Positions 42,606 to 53,611 are shown, counted from the first letter of the stretch. The stretch is 64,000 nt of DNA from Bacillus sp. PK3_68 (GCF_003600835.1 NZ_NQYC01000001.1:496001-560000), one strand, 5' to 3'. The notes: generated from the sequence alone by a model not told the origin. Numbers and translations: made by a program.

Positions 42606-43382
42606 TTAAAAAAGCACGCCGATGCTGCATGACAGAGAGAAGAATAGTATGGCAATCGCCCATGCATAAGGCCGAAGCGAGTATTCAATACTGTGCCGTT
42701 CCACTGCCTCTGCCCCTCCACGGGCGTCTGCGGCAAATTGCACTTCCTTTGCGTCTCTCATCGTCTGTACGAATAAATTGGCCGTTAAACTGGATAATGA
42801 ATGGAGAGAAGAACGCCAGCCGCTATAGCCAGCCCGTGACTTTTGCGCTTTGTAGGTTTCCTCCGCTTTCGCTGCCAGCACAAAAATAAACCGATAAGTA
42901 ACAGCAGTCAGATCAACAAATAATGACGGCAGACGCAAGGTGTACAGAGCAAAGGCGATTCCCTGAAAGGGCGTCGTCAAAATAAAAAAGTACATGCAGC
43001 TGACCGCTGAGTAGGCAGACAGACATAAAACAGTCGCCTGTTCAACCGCTGAAAGGGAGATGTAGACATGCCACCCTAAAACATTCTTACTCTCAATAAA
43101 GGCAACTGTATCTGTTCCGGCCGGAGCAATAGACACTAGGAGAGGAAGAATGCTCAATAGCAAAAAAACAAGTGGCAGACACAATAAAGCGAAATAGCGT
43201 CTCCAAGGGATTCCTGCACCCAATACAGCGATTAGGCTCATCAAAAAGAAGACAAAAACGGAAACGAAAAGATTTTTTAAAAATAGCACTAAAAACAAAT
43301 GGGAAAAAGCAAACAACGCTTTTTCCACCGGATGCCAATCTGCGAGGCGATTATGATGAGCATAGTAATCGATCACTTTCAT
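42606..43382 (-). CDS. cbiQ: CbiQ, transmembrane T component of the cobalt transporter
   Basis: A 258-residue integral membrane protein of the energy-coupling factor type. DYYAHHNRLADWHPVEKALFAFSHL opens it, and the coupling-helix region has the Ala-Arg-Gly signature in the FAADARGGAEAV segment. About five hydrophobic segments are visible. It joins CbiO to the substrate-specific CbiMN. Its start overlaps cbiN by 4 bases, and cbiO follows after 23 bases. Confidence 0.9.
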   Translation of the reverse strand: MKVIDYYAHHNRLADWHPVEKALFAFSHLFLVLFLKNLFVSVFVFFLMSLIAVLGAGIPWRRYFALLCLPLVFLLLSILPLLVSIAPAGTDTVAFIESKNVLGWHVYISLSAVEQATVLCLSAYSAVSCMYFFILTTPFQGIAFALYTLRLPSLFVDLTAVTYRFIFVLAAKAEETYKAQKSRAGYSGWRSSLHSLSSLTANLFVQTMRDAKEVQFAADARGGAEAVERHSIEYSLRPYAWAIAILFFSLSCSIGVLF

Positions 43383-43672
43383 TGCAGGCGCTCAGCCGCT
43401 TTCTCTTCCAATTTCTTTTTCATTCGGCTGGAGCCGATAAAGTAACCGATAAATAATGCCCCGACAGCCGCCTGTAAAACAAACAGCAAGCTTTCCACTT
43501 CTCCGCTTGGCGGCTCCCATAAAGATTCAAACCAGGGCTTATAATCCGGGTTAATCTCTGTGATCGCTTCTTCTGCTTCGCCGTCAGCACCATTGAATTC
43601 AGCCGTTTTATTTATAATAAGCGGTATGACAGCGAGACCAACAACCAGTATGAGCAAAAGAATGTTTTTCAT
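43379..43672 (-). CDS. cbiN: CbiN, small subunit of the cobalt transporter
   Basis: A 97-residue protein with two membrane helices (ILLLILVVGLAVIPLII and SLLFVLQAAVGALFIGYFIGS). Between them is the acidic loop FNGADGEAEEAITEINPDYKPWFESLWEPPSGEVESL, which is the CbiN signature. CbiN helps load cobalt into CbiM. The gene is 3 bases after cbiM and overlaps cbiQ. Confidence 0.92.
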   Translation of the reverse strand: MKNILLLILVVGLAVIPLIINKTAEFNGADGEAEEAITEINPDYKPWFESLWEPPSGEVESLLFVLQAAVGALFIGYFIGSSRMKKKLEEKAAERLQ

Positions 43673-43675
43673 CGC

Positions 43676-44428
43676 TTAGGCTCCCTTCCCTACAATACTC
43701 AGTTGCTTTAATTCATTTTCATTATATTTCAGCAGCCAATTCATAACAATCACAGTGAGAATCCCTTCACATAAGGCGAGCGACACTTGTGTCAGAGAGA
43801 AAATGCCGGCAAATTTAACGAATGAGGCGAATACACCGCCTACTTCTGCTGGAAAAGCGAGCGCCAATTGGAGAGACGTCACCGTATATGTGCCCAAATC
43901 TCCCAAAAAAGCAGCTAAAAATACGGCTACTGCAAAACCGATGTTCATTTTCCGACAGCCTTTATAAACAGCATACGTGATAAGCGGGCCGGCTATAGCC
44001 ATAGAAAAAGCATTGGCCCCGAGTGTAGTTAATCCGCCGTGAGCTAAAAGGAGCGCCTGAAACAACAAAACAATCGTTCCAAGGACAGCCATTGCGAGCG
44101 GGCCAAATAAAACGGTTCCGAGCCCAACACCAGTTGGATGAGAGCTGCTTCCTGTCACGGATGGAATCTTTAAAGCGGACAACACAAATGTAAAGGCCCC
44201 AGCAAGACCGAGCATCATTTTCGTTTCCGGATGCTGTTTAATTGTTTTTTGAATGGACCTTATACCAGCAGCGATAAATGGAATAGCAAGTACCCACCAA
44301 AAAAGCGCCCATTTTAAGGGGAGAAACCCTTCCATAATATGCATGGCAGCGACAGGCTGAATAGAACTCATCCAAAAATAACAGGCAAAAACGGCTGTCA
44401 CGATCACTAATTTATTTAAGTTACCCAT
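43676..44428 (-). CDS. cbiM: CbiM, cobalt-binding substrate-specific component
   Basis: A 250-residue membrane protein. After a cleavable-looking signal ([22 protein letters not shown]) comes [16 protein letters not shown]. The His at the second position of the mature chain is the known cobalt ligand in CbiM/Nik[22 protein letters not shown] and [20 protein letters not shown] are further core motifs. It begins 31 bases after cobA in the same operon. The neighbouring cobalamin genes support cobalt over nickel. Confidence 0.92.
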   Translation of the reverse strand: MGNLNKLVIVTAVFACYFWMSSIQPVAAMHIMEGFLPLKWALFWWVLAIPFIAAGIRSIQKTIKQHPETKMMLGLAGAFTFVLSALKIPSVTGSSSHPTGVGLGTVLFGPLAMAVLGTIVLLFQALLLAHGGLTTLGANAFSMAIAGPLITYAVYKGCRKMNIGFAVAVFLAAFLGDLGTYTVTSLQLALAFPAEVGGVFASFVKFAGIFSLTQVSLALCEGILTVIVMNWLLKYNENELKQLSIVGKGA

Positions 44429-44459
44429 ACTGTCACCTTCTAAGTATTTAATTTTTATC

Positions 44460-45236
44460 TTATAGAGTCATTGGCTGTTTGAGAATTTCGTCCTCAAACC
44501 AGCTGATTTTTTCTCTAAGCCCGACAACCTCGCCAACAAGCACAATAGCAGGATTCGTTATCTGATGTTCTTTCGCTTTTTGCTCTATCGTCGACAGCTC
44601 TCCTGTCACCGTCCGCTGCACAGCAGTCGTTCCCCACTCGATGAGAGCTACAGGCGTGGAAGGCTTTTTCCCATGGTGGATCAGCTGTGAGCATATATGG
44701 GGCAAATTGCCAACCCCCATATAAAAAGCAATCGTATCAATTCCCTGGGCCAGCGCCTCCCAGTTAATATGATCTTCACCTTTTTGCTCCCGGCCGTGTG
44801 CGGTAACGATCGCAAAGCTTGAGGCATGATCACGATGGGTTATGGGGATGCCCGCATAGGCAGGAGCGGCGATGCCAGCTGTAATGCCCGGGACAATTTC
44901 AAAGGGGATGCCGCTGTTGGCCAGCTCCTCCGCTTCTTCCCCGACCCGGCCAAACACACACGGATCTCCTCCTTTTAAGCGGACAACAATCAAACCCTGT
45001 TCCGCTTTTTCCACAAGGAGGCGATTAATCTGCTCTTGAATAAGTGCGTGCTTGCCAGGGAGCTTTCCACAAAAAATCAGTTCGGCTCCCTTCTTCGCAT
45101 AAGCAAGCAATTCTTTATTCACAAGTCGGTCATAAGCAATAACATCTGCTGCTTGAAGGCACTCCATTCCTTTTACAGTGATTAATTTCGGATCACCGGG
45201 ACCCGCTCCTACTAAAAACACTTTTCCTTTATTCAT
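44460..45236 (-). CDS. cobA: Uroporphyrinogen-III C-methyltransferase (SUMT)
   Basis: A 258-residue SUMT that methylates uroporphyrinogen III at C2 and C7 to give precorrin-2. The SAM-binding [57 protein letters not shown] and the YMGVGNLP region are all present. The single SUMT domain has no fused dehydrogenase or chelatase. It overlaps the precorrin-2 dehydrogenase gene by 8 bases. In B. megaterium a SUMT gene lies in the same operon. It feeds both siroheme and cobalamin. Confidence 0.92.
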   Translation of the reverse strand: MNKGKVFLVGAGPGDPKLITVKGMECLQAADVIAYDRLVNKELLAYAKKGAELIFCGKLPGKHALIQEQINRLLVEKAEQGLIVVRLKGGDPCVFGRVGEEAEELANSGIPFEIVPGITAGIAAPAYAGIPITHRDHASSFAIVTAHGREQKGEDHINWEALAQGIDTIAFYMGVGNLPHICSQLIHHGKKPSTPVALIEWGTTAVQRTVTGELSTIEQKAKEHQITNPAIVLVGEVVGLREKISWFEDEILKQPMTL

Positions 45237-45869
45237 TATTTTCCCTCCAATCTGTTAATACCTCTTCAAGCAGTTGCTCTCTTTCCGAACAGGAAGCTGC
45301 CTTCGCTCTTTTTTCAAAAGCAGGACTGGCAAGTTCTTTAAACACCAGTTGCCGAATAGAGGGATCAGAAAAGGACTGTTTAATGGCAGCCCGGCATTTA
45401 TCAAGAAAGGACAAATAAGAAATGTATTCATCATCGAACTGCTCTCTCAGCTCCTGAACGATCCTTTTGCTCAACGCCGGGCTTGCTCCATGCGTGCTTA
45501 CTGCTATAGAAAGCTTATCTTTTTGGAAAGAAGCTGGCACGATAAAGCTGCTTTCCTCCGGATCATCTGCCAGGTTAACGAGCTGGTGGGGAGAAGTGCT
45601 TTTATTAACGAGCTGATTGGTTTCCCTGCTGTTCGTCGCTGCAATAATAATAAAGGCCCCACCAAATCAGATGGCGAAAACTCTTTTCTTAGCCACCTCA
45701 CTCCGTTGCAGCCAAGCAGCTGACTCATCGCTTCCGACACCTCAGGGCTGATCACTTCAATCTGTGCACCGGCCGCTGCTAAAGAACGCACTTTTCGGGC
45801 TGCCACCGGTCCTCCTCCGACAACGACCGCTTTTTTGCCGGTAATGTTAAGCATCGCCGGATAAAGCAT
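45229..45869 (-). CDS. Precorrin-2 dehydrogenase (CysG-B/SirC type, one frame break)
   Basis: About 213 residues when repaired. LYPAMLNITGKKAVVVGGGPVAARKVRSLAAAGAQI is the NAD-binding start. The frame breaks at the C4 run 45657-45660. One added base joins GAFIIIAATNSRETN to NLADDPEESSFIVPASFQKDKLSIAVSTHGASPALSKRI. The latter is the substrate-site motif (STHGxSPxLxKxIR). It oxidises precorrin-2 to sirohydrochlorin, needed before CbiX. The ATG at 45869 has GGGAGTGAG upstream and lies inside the cbiA end by 23 bases. The span is 3n-1. Confidence 0.82.
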
Positions 45870-47261
45870 AGTTCTCACTCCCGATCGCCCGTTGTTCTTC
45901 TCTATACTTTTCACATGCCGTTACAAATCGCCCGGCTATTTCTGGCGAAGAAGCGAAGTGAAAGTGAACATAGCTGGCAGTTACATTGTTGAAAAGGCAG
46001 CCTTCTTCTTTCGCTCCTCTCCTTCCAACAGATTTCCAGGCTGTCGGCAGCGGATCTTCTGTTGAAAAGGTAGAATAGTGAAATTCATGGCCTCTGGCCT
46101 TTTCACCGACAGGCAAAAGAAAGTTCGGCCGCAATCCAGTTAATTCACGGTAACCAAGGGCTGCGAGCTTTCTCTGCATTTTCACTTTGCCTGGAATGAC
46201 ACCAACCATCGGATAAATGTGTCCGTCTGTATCTTCAATGGACTCCGTTAAATACATAAAACCGCCGCATTCAGCCAGCACTGGCAGTCCATTTTGCGCA
46301 GCAAGACGAATGGAGTGCTTGGTCTTTTTATTCTCAGCAAGCCGAGCAGCAAACTCTTCTGGAAAGCCCCCGCCAATATACAAACCGGAAACACCTTGCG
46401 GAACCGGCTCATCAGCAAGCGGTGAAAAAAAGAAAGCTCGGCTCCTTTTGCCTTCAGTAATTCCAAATTCTCTTCATAATAAAAATTGAAAGCAGCGTCT
46501 CTGGCAATGGCAATTTTAACGGTCGCCGCTTTATCCTTGGCAAAAATAGAGGCATCCTTTTCTTTGATTTTAGTGGTTTCTGCGATCTTCCAAATGCCAT
46601 CTAAATCGAGCGTCGCAGTTATGAGTTCACCGAGTTCTTGGAACAGCTCGTCCAGCTCTCCTCTTTCTACCGACGGCACAAGACCGAGATGCCGCTCCGG
46701 AATAACCACTTCTATATTTTTCTTTAAGTAGCCGACAACCGGCAGCCCACACTCTTGTTCAATCGCTGCTTTTACGATTTGATAGTGGCTTTCACTCCCG
46801 ACCCGGTTCGCAATCACGCCGGCAATCTTCCCAGCCTTGTCCATGGCCTGAAACCCTTTCACAATAGCGGCTGCACTTCGCGCCATGCTGGCACAATTGA
46901 CGACTAATAAAACCGGACAATCAAGCAGGGCGCTAAGGTCCGCCGAGCTGCCCTCATCCGTGAGCGGATCCCGTCCATCGAAATAGCCCATGACTCCTTC
47001 CATAATAGAAAGTTCAGCCCCGGACGCTCCTCTGGCATACACTTCTCTTACCGTTTCTCGATCCATCATCCAGCTGTCCAAATTTCGGGACGGCCTGCCG
47101 GTAACCGCTGTATGATAAGCCGGATCAATATAATCCGGCCCGCATTTGAACCCTTGCACGATGTGGTCCCGTGCGTGAAAAGCCGCCATTAAGCCAAGCG
47201 TGACCGTTGTTTTGCCTGCTCCGCTGCTTGTTCCGGCGATCATAATTCTTCTCTGGCTCAC
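45847..47261 (-). CDS. cbiA: Cobyrinate a,c-diamide synthase CbiA (one frame break)
   Basis: About 471 residues when repaired. The N-terminal ATP domain has IMIAGTSSGAGKTTVTLGLM, then FKCGPDYIDPAYH and VMGYFDGRD. The frame breaks at the A7 run 46425-46431. One added base gives FFSPLADEPVPQGVSGLYIGGGFPEEFAARLAENK, then the glutamine amidotransferase domain with LAECGGFMYL (nucleophile Cys) and SYVHFHFASSPE (catalytic His). It amidates the a and c side chains using glutamine and ATP. The GTG start follows AAGGAGGAAG. The gap to cbiG is 12 bases, and the span is 3n-1. Confidence 0.88.
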
Positions 47262-47273
47262 CTTTCTTCCTCC

Positions 47274-48401
47274 TTACTGATAGGAAATGAGCCCGACCGA
47301 AATAGTCACATTTCCTGATTTCTTTTTTGCGAGCAGCAGCTGATCATTTCTGCTGTAAAGCATAGCGGCCGGTTCACTGACACCGTAGGCGCCGGTGAAC
47401 TTATAGACCGTGTCCGACGGCTGAGAAATTGCTTTTTGGTTCAATTCTTCCGGCTTATAATAAACAAATTCCCAACGGTGTTTTCGTGCTACTTCAAGCA
47501 GCCCAACCTCATCTTTTTTCAAGTCGATCGTTGCGATCGCCTTGACACTTTTGATGCTTACCTTCAACTCATCGAGCGTCGTGCTGATGACCTGCTCAAT
47601 CTCTTCTGCCGATGTGCCGCGGTTGCAGCCGATGCCGAGAACGAGCACCTTTGGCCGAAATAGCACGCCATTCGTTAAAATCGCCTCTTCTGCTTTTTCC
47701 AGCTGCCGATGCGTGACAACAAGAGCGGCAGCTGGATTTTCAGCGATCGCTTTCTGGATCGAGGAAAAAACATGAATCGTATCCGGCATCGGCGTATCAT
47801 GCATCCACCAATTTTTCTCTCCGCTTTCCTGCACAACTGCTACCTTTTCTTCATTCACTACCGCTGCGCTCACCGGAGTCAGCTTTTCATCCGATTCCCA
47901 TACCCAGCCGAAGCGGCGGCCAAATAAATCAACTGGAATTGTTTTTTGCACATCAGAAGCTGTTGTCACTACCGGATAGGCTCCGATTAATGTGGCGACT
48001 TCCCGCGCCAGCTCATTCGCCCCGCCGATATGTCCTGAAAGAACACTGATTACGTGCTCCCCTTTATCATCAACGACGACCACACCAGGGTCCGTCTTTT
48101 TATCCTTCAGGATAGGAGCAATCATCCGGACGACAGCCCCCAAAGAGATGATGAGAATCAACCCCCGGTACTTGGCAAATAGCTCAGGCAGCAGCAAACG
48201 GACAGAACCCTCGAACAGTGTAATCCCCCGTTCTCCTTCATCGCCCTGCTCAAACTTTTTCATATAGTAAAGATCGCTGCCCGGAAAGACGGCGTTGATC
48301 TTTCTGGCAAGCTGGGTGCCGTGCTTTGTAATCGCTACAACGGCATAGTCCCCTCTTGCTATCACCTTAGGCAGATGGTCTGTTTCTGTTTTTACAGTCA
48401 C
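47274..48401 (-). CDS. cbiG: Cobalt-precorrin-5A hydrolase CbiG
   Basis: About 375 residues from the GTG at 48401, which has GGGGGTGA upstream and lies 5 bases past the cbiF stop. The longer frame to 48485 runs back into cbiF. The N-terminal CbiG_N domain contains LFEGSVRLLLPELFAKYRGLILIISLGAVVRMIAPIL and the motif GHIGGANELAREVATLIGA. The C-terminal domain has VLGIGCNRGTSAEEIEQV. The enzyme opens the delta-lactone of cobalt-precorrin-5A and releases acetaldehyde. Operon order is cbiF, cbiG, cbiA as in B. megaterium. Confidence 0.9.
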   Translation of the reverse strand: MTVKTETDHLPKVIARGDYAVVAITKHGTQLARKINAVFPGSDLYYMKKFEQGDEGERGITLFEGSVRLLLPELFAKYRGLILIISLGAVVRMIAPILKDKKTDPGVVVVDDKGEHVISVLSGHIGGANELAREVATLIGAYPVVTTASDVQKTIPVDLFGRRFGWVWESDEKLTPVSAAVVNEEKVAVVQESGEKNWWMHDTPMPDTIHVFSSIQKAIAENPAAALVVTHRQLEKAEEAILTNGVLFRPKVLVLGIGCNRGTSAEEIEQVISTTLDELKVSIKSVKAIATIDLKKDEVGLLEVARKHRWEFVYYKPEELNQKAISQPSDTVYKFTGAYGVSEPAAMLYSRNDQLLLAKKKSGNVTISVGLISYQ

Positions 48402-48405
48402 GACT

Positions 48406-49170
48406 TCACCCCCGGCGGTAGCCGTGCGTGAACTCTTTGTCATACAATTTGGAGCGGAAATCCTTTTCATGAATGGCAGGATCAAGCGCCCAGCCTGCTA
48501 AAATCATCGCTTGTTTGCGAATGCCGTTTTTTCTCATATCCTCATCCAGATTCTCTATAGTCGTACGGACGATTTTTTCATCCGGCCACGTTGCTTTGTA
48601 GACGACTGCCACCGGCGTTTCCGGTGCCCAGCCGGCGCCCATTAATTCTCTCATAACTTTTTTCGTCAGCGTGGCGCTAAGGAAAAAAGCAATCGTGCAG
48701 TGATGCTTCGCTAAATCAGCTAGCTTTTCTCGCTCCGGAACTGGCGTGCGTCCTTCCGCTCTCGTTAAAATAACGGTTTGTGTCAGATCAGGAATCGTTA
48801 ATTCCGCGCCCGCACTAGCCGCCGCTGCAAAGACCGAGCTGACACCGGGCACAATTTCAATTTCGACGCCTTTTTCTTTTAAGAGCGCCATTTGCTCCAT
48901 AATCGCCCCGTATACAGCCGGGTCCCCGGTATGAAGCCGGACGACTTTCTTGCCCGCCTGCAAATGATCGATCATTGTGTCAACCATTTCTTCCAAATGC
49001 ATACCGGCCGTCTTTAAAATTTCCGCTTCCGGTTTCGCTTCCCGGAACACTTCTTCATTGACAAGGGAATCCGCGTATAAAATGACATCCGCCTCTTTAA
49101 TGAGTCGAAGCCCTCTCACTGTAATCAAATCTGCCGCTCCCGGGCCCGCTCCGACGATAAACAGCCTCAT
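48406..49170 (-). CDS. cbiF: Cobalt-precorrin-4 C11-methyltransferase CbiF
   Basis: About 254 residues from the ATG at 49170, which overlaps the cbiL stop. The tetrapyrrole methylase fold shows LFIVGAGPGAADLITVRG, then VVRLHTGDPAVYGAIMEQMALL, VPGVSSVFAAAASAGAELTIP, and TIAFFLSA. It adds the C11 methyl group from SAM. An upstream frame to 49233 is shadow sequence within cbiL. The 4-base overlap with cbiL suggests coupled translation. Confidence 0.92.
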   Translation of the reverse strand: MRLFIVGAGPGAADLITVRGLRLIKEADVILYADSLVNEEVFREAKPEAEILKTAGMHLEEMVDTMIDHLQAGKKVVRLHTGDPAVYGAIMEQMALLKEKGVEIEIVPGVSSVFAAAASAGAELTIPDLTQTVILTRAEGRTPVPEREKLADLAKHHCTIAFFLSATLTKKVMRELMGAGWAPETPVAVVYKATWPDEKIVRTTIENLDEDMRKNGIRKQAMILAGWALDPAIHEKDFRSKLYDKEFTHGYRRG

Positions 49171-49870
49171 TTTCTCACCACCATTAAAGTCAGATATTCC
49201 GGCTCCGCGCCTTCCAGCTCTTCCATGCTCCAAACAATTTCTTCTTCTGATGTTACTTTGGAAACGACTTTTGCCTTATCGGTTAAGTCTAGCTCTTTCA
49301 AAATACGAAGCATTAAATCAATCACTTTCGCCACTTTAATGAAAATGACGCAATCGTGCTCTTCAATCGCTCTTTTCATTGCCTCATAGTCATCCTTCGC
49401 CGGCACAATAGCAACGAGGTCATCTCCATCCGCGAGCGGTAGTGATAGCCGTGCTGCGGCTCCGTTGATAGAGGAGATGCCCGGAATGACTTTCATGCTG
49501 ACGTCCCCGTAGCGCTCCTTCATCACATTCATCATATGTATAAACGTACTGTAGAGAAGCGGGTCCCCTTCGGTAATAAAAGCGACATCTTTTCCTTCAC
49601 TCAGCTTTTCCCATACCGCTTCCGCTGTCGCATTCCATTCTCGCTCCAAAATCGCTGGATCCTTCGTCATTGGAAACACGAGGCCGAGCATATCCTTTTC
49701 GGATGGATTCACATACGCATCGATGATTTTTCGTGCATAGCTCTTGCTGCCTTTTCTTTTTTCGGATAAGCAATAACGGGCGATTCCTGTAATGCTCGAA
49801 AAGCTTTCACTGTAATCAGTTCCGGATCGCCGGGTCCTGCACCTACCCCATATAATGTGCCTGTCGTCAT
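49167..49870 (-). CDS. cbiL: Cobalt-factor II C20-methyltransferase CbiL (one frame break)
   Basis: About 234 residues when repaired. The start at 49870 gives [20 protein letters not shown], then [18 protein letters not shown]. At the T6 run 49757-49762 the frame breaks. One extra base joins it as [30 protein letters not shown]. The rest, with [18 protein letters not shown] and [24 protein letters not shown], is intact. It methylates C20 of cobalt-factor II. The gene overlaps cbiET by 4 bases and cbiF by 4. The span is 3n-1. Confidence 0.88.
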
Positions 49871-51084
49871 GACTGGTCCTCCTTCTGCCTCTTTGCTGTA
49901 ATGATGTAAATCGGGTTCAATCCTTCCATTCTCGTTAAATGCAAAATCGGTTTGCTTCTCGCTATTTGGGCGAGTGTGATATCTACTTGAAAGCCACGCT
50001 CTTTAAGTGCCTGCTGCGCCTCGTATAAATTTTCAAGGGTCACGACATTCATCACAATCGTCCCATCGTCTTTTAAACGGCTGCAGCACTCGTCAAAAAT
50101 CCCATTGATATTTCCAGCGGTTCCGCCGATAAACACCGAATCCGGATCAGGAAAGCTTTCTAGTCCATCCGGTGCTTTACCATGCACTGCGGTAATGTCT
50201 GTCCGGAACTTTGCAAAGTTTTCTCTGGCATTTTCAAGATCCTCTTCATTCTTTTCAATGGCGTAGACCGCCCCTTCTGAAGCAATTTTGGCCGCTTCAA
50301 TGGCAACTGAGCCGGTACATGTACCGATATCCCAAACAATGCTGTTTTCATGAAGATTCATTTGGCCGATGGTAAGGACACGAATTTCCTTTTTCGTCAG
50401 CAAGCCCTTATCCGGCTTTCTTTGGGCAAACTCTTCATCAGGAATGCCAAGAGGCCATTGTTTCGGCTTCTCTACCTGCTTTAAAATCACTACGTTCAAC
50501 GGTGAGAATTCCGACTTTTCCATCTCCGCTAATGACAGCCAGCGGCAGCGTTCCTGTTCGCCGCCAAGGTTCTCAGCTACGAATGCTTGATACTCATTCA
50601 TCCCGAAAGATGTTAAATACCGGGCAAGCGCCTGAGGAGAATTGACCTCATCCGTTAACAAAGCGATCTTTTCCTTGCCGTCAATCCGCTGGGCAAGACC
50701 CGTGATTTTCCGGCCATGCAAGCTAATGACGGCTGCATCGCTCCAGCTTTCGCCCATCCTGGCAAAAGCGAGCTGCACCGAACTCGGCTGCGGGTAAATA
50801 TCTGCTTCTGCTTCTTTGGATAGATAACCGCCGACCCCATAAAACAGCGGATCACCGGAAGCAAGCACGACGACTTTTCCTTGCTGCGGTTTTTTCAGCC
50901 TTTCCTTTAATTCCCGCAAATTTCCTTTAATCGTGAAGGTCTCTCTCGCATAGTCAGGAAAAAAGGCGAGCTGCCGTTCCCCCCCGGCTAATAAGTCCGC
51001 CTCGTTGATCCACTTTTCATAAAGAGCCGGCAAGCCTGTCCGGCCGTCGTCCCCTATGCCAATAATCTTTATTCGTTCACCCAT
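49867..51084 (-). CDS. cbiET: CbiET, fused precorrin-6Y/7 methyltransferase and decarboxylase
   Basis: A 405-residue fusion. Residues 1-200 are the CbiE methyltransferase ([51 protein letters not shown]). About 220-400 are CbiT ([38 protein letters not shown], then [16 protein letters not shown]). Together they methylate C5 and C15 and decarboxylate the C12 acetate. The CbiET fusion is typical of B. megaterium and relatives. It overlaps cbiD by 8 bases. Confidence 0.92.
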   Translation of the reverse strand: MGERIKIIGIGDDGRTGLPALYEKWINEADLLAGGERQLAFFPDYARETFTIKGNLRELKERLKKPQQGKVVVLASGDPLFYGVGGYLSKEAEADIYPQPSSVQLAFARMGESWSDAAVISLHGRKITGLAQRIDGKEKIALLTDEVNSPQALARYLTSFGMNEYQAFVAENLGGEQERCRWLSLAEMEKSEFSPLNVVILKQVEKPKQWPLGIPDEEFAQRKPDKGLLTKKEIRVLTIGQMNLHENSIVWDIGTCTGSVAIEAAKIASEGAVYAIEKNEEDLENARENFAKFRTDITAVHGKAPDGLESFPDPDSVFIGGTAGNINGIFDECCSRLKDDGTIVMNVVTLENLYEAQQALKERGFQVDITLAQIARSKPILHLTRMEGLNPIYIITAKRQKEDQS

Positions 51085-52186
51085 GACGCTCCGCCTTTCC
51101 TAAACATTCACCTTTAAACGTGTATAAAGTGGTTTCGATCTCCATTCCGCCGCCTACTTCCTTGAGCGCATGCTCGCAGCAGCTGGCACAAAGAATATCA
51201 AAAAAGCGATAATGACCGGCTGCCGCCATTAACTCCCCGGCATGAGAAGCCGTATTGGCTCCTCTGACTTCTTCCACTTCCTCCCGAGAAGCCCCGGCCT
51301 GCAGTGCTGTTTCAGCCAAGAAGTTAAAATCAACAGGGGCACTTTTCGAATGAACCATCATGACTCCCTGGGCGACCTTGGAAAACTTGCCCATCATGCC
51401 GACCATGGATATTCGCTTAATGCCCAGTCGTTTGCAATGCTTCAAGGTAAACCCGATAAAGTCACCCATTTCAATAAATGCTTCTTCTTTCAATCCCGGA
51501 AGCTGCTGGATTGCATATTTCTCGCTGCGCCCACCCGTTGTAATAGCCACATGGTCACAGCCGCCAGCCCGCGCTACTTGTATCGCCTGAATGATGCTCG
51601 CTTTATAAGCGGCGGTGGAAAAAGGCATGACGATCCCACGTGTCCCTAAAATCGAAATGCCTCCGATGATACCTAACCGCCCATTGAGCGTTTTTTTCGC
51701 CATCTCTTCCCCGCCAGGAACCGAGATAATAATTTTTAAGCCTTCCGTCCGCTTAAAATCCGCTAAGATTTTTTCCGCTTCTGATAAAATCATCTTTCTT
51801 GGTACCGGGTTAATCGCTGCCTGGCCAACTTCGACCGCAAGACCTGGCTTCGTTGCCCGGCCTACCCCTTCCCCGCCGTCCAGCTCAATGCCGGGTTCTT
51901 TTTTTAAAATGACTTCCGCATAAATAATGGCTCCATGTGTAACATCCGGATCATCGCCGGCATCTTTTTTTATGGATGCTATCGCCCGATCTTCCTTTAC
52001 TTCGCACTGCTCAACAGCAAAAGTGGCGAACACCTTGGCCGGAAGATAGATGGTGGCGGTTTCTTGTTTTTCCCCGGACAGCAGTGAAACCAATGCCGCC
52101 TGGACAGCAGCGGTCGCGCAGGCACCGGTCGTATAGCCTTTTCGAAGCGGCTTCTCTTCTTTCTTTTCTTGCGTTTTCATTGTCAT
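51077..52186 (-). CDS. cbiD: Cobalt-precorrin-5B C1-methyltransferase CbiD
   Basis: A 369-residue protein. [25 protein letters not shown] is the CbiD signature at residues 14-38. [62 protein letters not shown]-type sequence and [13 protein letters not shown] follow. CbiD methylates C1 in the anaerobic route, so its presence identifies the cobalt-early pathway. It overlaps cbiC by 4 bases. Confidence 0.92.
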   Translation of the reverse strand: MTMKTQEKKEEKPLRKGYTTGACATAAVQAALVSLLSGEKQETATIYLPAKVFATFAVEQCEVKEDRAIASIKKDAGDDPDVTHGAIIYAEVILKKEPGIELDGGEGVGRATKPGLAVEVGQAAINPVPRKMILSEAEKILADFKRTEGLKIIISVPGGEEMAKKTLNGRLGIIGGISILGTRGIVMPFSTAAYKASIIQAIQVARAGGCDHVAITTGGRSEKYAIQQLPGLKEEAFIEMGDFIGFTLKHCKRLGIKRISMVGMMGKFSKVAQGVMMVHSKSAPVDFNFLAETALQAGASREEVEEVRGANTASHAGELMAAAGHYRFFDILCASCCEHALKEVGGGMEIETTLYTFKGECLGKAERHG

Positions 52187-52830
52187 GCTTTTTGCGCAAG
52201 CAGGGACAAAGCGTTGACAGCAGCAACAGTCACTGTGCTTCCGCCTTTTCTTCCAATGTTCGTAATATAAGGAATATCTAGCTTGGCCAGCTCTTCTTTT
52301 GATTCAGCCGCTGAGACAAAGCCGACAGGCAAACCAATGACAAGGCTTGGCTTGGCGATTCCCTCTTTCACAAGACGAATCAGTTCAAGCAAAGCGGTTG
52401 GTGCATTGCCGATGGCATAGATACCACCGTCCGCTTCCGCTGTCGCTTTACGCATCGAAACAATCGCTCTTGTTGTATTTAATCGCTTCGCTTCCTCCAT
52501 TACGTCTTCATCAGAAATATAGACGTGGATGCTTCCGCCAAATTTTTCGATTCTCGGCTTGCTGACACCTGATTGCACCATTTGCACGTCACAAATAATT
52601 CGTTCTCCATTCCGGATGGCCTGGATGCCCGCTTGAATCGCATCCGGGTGAAACAGCATGCTTTTTCCAAGCTCAAAATCAGCTGAAGCATGTACAACAC
52701 GCTGCACGACTTTGTATTCTTCATCCGTCAGCGAATGCGGGCCAAATTCTTCTGTAATAATGTCAAAGCTAAGTCCTTCAATTTCCATTGGTTGAACCGT
52801 TTCCGGTTTAAATTCTGTTTTAAAATCCAA
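52183..52830 (-). CDS. cbiC: Precorrin-8X methylmutase CbiC
   Basis: A 215-residue CbiC/CobH protein that migrates the C11 methyl to C12, giving cobyrinate. The signature is RVVHASADFELGKSMLFHPDAIQAGIQAI, with the catalytic His in VHASAD near residue 47. NAPTALLELIRLVKEG and VIGLPVGFVSAAESKEEL are further conserved segments. Its start lies 11 bases inside the cbiJ end and its stop overlaps cbiD, as is normal for a tightly packed operon. Confidence 0.93.
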   Translation of the reverse strand: MDFKTEFKPETVQPMEIEGLSFDIITEEFGPHSLTDEEYKVVQRVVHASADFELGKSMLFHPDAIQAGIQAIRNGERIICDVQMVQSGVSKPRIEKFGGSIHVYISDEDVMEEAKRLNTTRAIVSMRKATAEADGGIYAIGNAPTALLELIRLVKEGIAKPSLVIGLPVGFVSAAESKEELAKLDIPYITNIGRKGGSTVTVAAVNALSLLAQKA

Positions 52831-53611
52831 TTCGTTCTCCCCCTCTAATCTCTAATTTATGAAGCATGTTCCGTACTTCTTCGAAGCTCGAACAACGGTT
52901 TTTATAGTCAATTGCCGGCCGCTCGATGACAATCGTTTCAATGCCAAGCTCTTTGGCCGCTTCAATTTTCTGATCAACTGATCCTCTTTGGCCGCTCGCT
53001 TTCGTGACCATGCATTTTACGTCATATTGTTCATACAGCGCCTGGTCAAAAGCTTTTGTGAATGGCCCTTGAATGGCGACAATGTTTTTTTGCGGCAGGC
53101 CAAGCTGTTCACATTTCTCCATATTGTCTTTTCGCGGAAGCATCCGGCACACAAGGCGAATGTCCTCCATTGGCAGCAGTTTTTCGGTAAAAGTCGCCAA
53201 TGTCTTACTTCCGGTTGTCAGCATAACCGTTCCTTTTGTCTTGGCTGCTCTATCTGCCGCTTCCTCGTACGTAGACACATATGTAATGAGCGGCGATTCT
53301 GTAAAGCTCTGCTCTTTTCTTTCAAAACGAATATAAGGAACAGCGGCCTGTTCTGCAGCTTCCATCGCATTTTTGGATGCTTCTTCTGCAAACGGATGGC
53401 TCGCATCGACAACGGCCGATACCTCTTTCTTCAATACGAATGCCTGCATTGCTTCTGCATCCATGCGTCCGGCAAATGCCGGAACGTTTACCTGCTTCAG
53501 CTCTTTCGCCGCATTCTCTGTTACAACGGAGGCAATCAGCGGATAGCCATCCTGCTGCAAAGCGACCGCAAGCTCCCGTGCATCGCTTGTTCCCGCTAAA
53601 AAGAAAATCAT
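52820..53611 (-). CDS. cbiJ: Cobalt-precorrin-6A reductase CbiJ
   Basis: A 263-residue reductase of the CbiJ/CobK family. IFFLAGTSDARELAVALQQDGY is the NAD(P)-binding start. VVDASHPFAEEASKNAMEAAEQAAVPYIRFERKEQ carries the DASHPFA motif. MLTTGSKTLATF and MVTKASGQRGSVDQKIEAAKELGI are conserved too. It reduces cobalt-precorrin-6A. It overlaps cbiX by 4 bases and cbiC by 11. Confidence 0.92.
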   Translation of the reverse strand: MIFFLAGTSDARELAVALQQDGYPLIASVVTENAAKELKQVNVPAFAGRMDAEAMQAFVLKKEVSAVVDASHPFAEEASKNAMEAAEQAAVPYIRFERKEQSFTESPLITYVSTYEEAADRAAKTKGTVMLTTGSKTLATFTEKLLPMEDIRLVCRMLPRKDNMEKCEQLGLPQKNIVAIQGPFTKAFDQALYEQYDVKCMVTKASGQRGSVDQKIEAAKELGIETIVIERPAIDYKNRCSSFEEVRNMLHKLEIRGGERIGF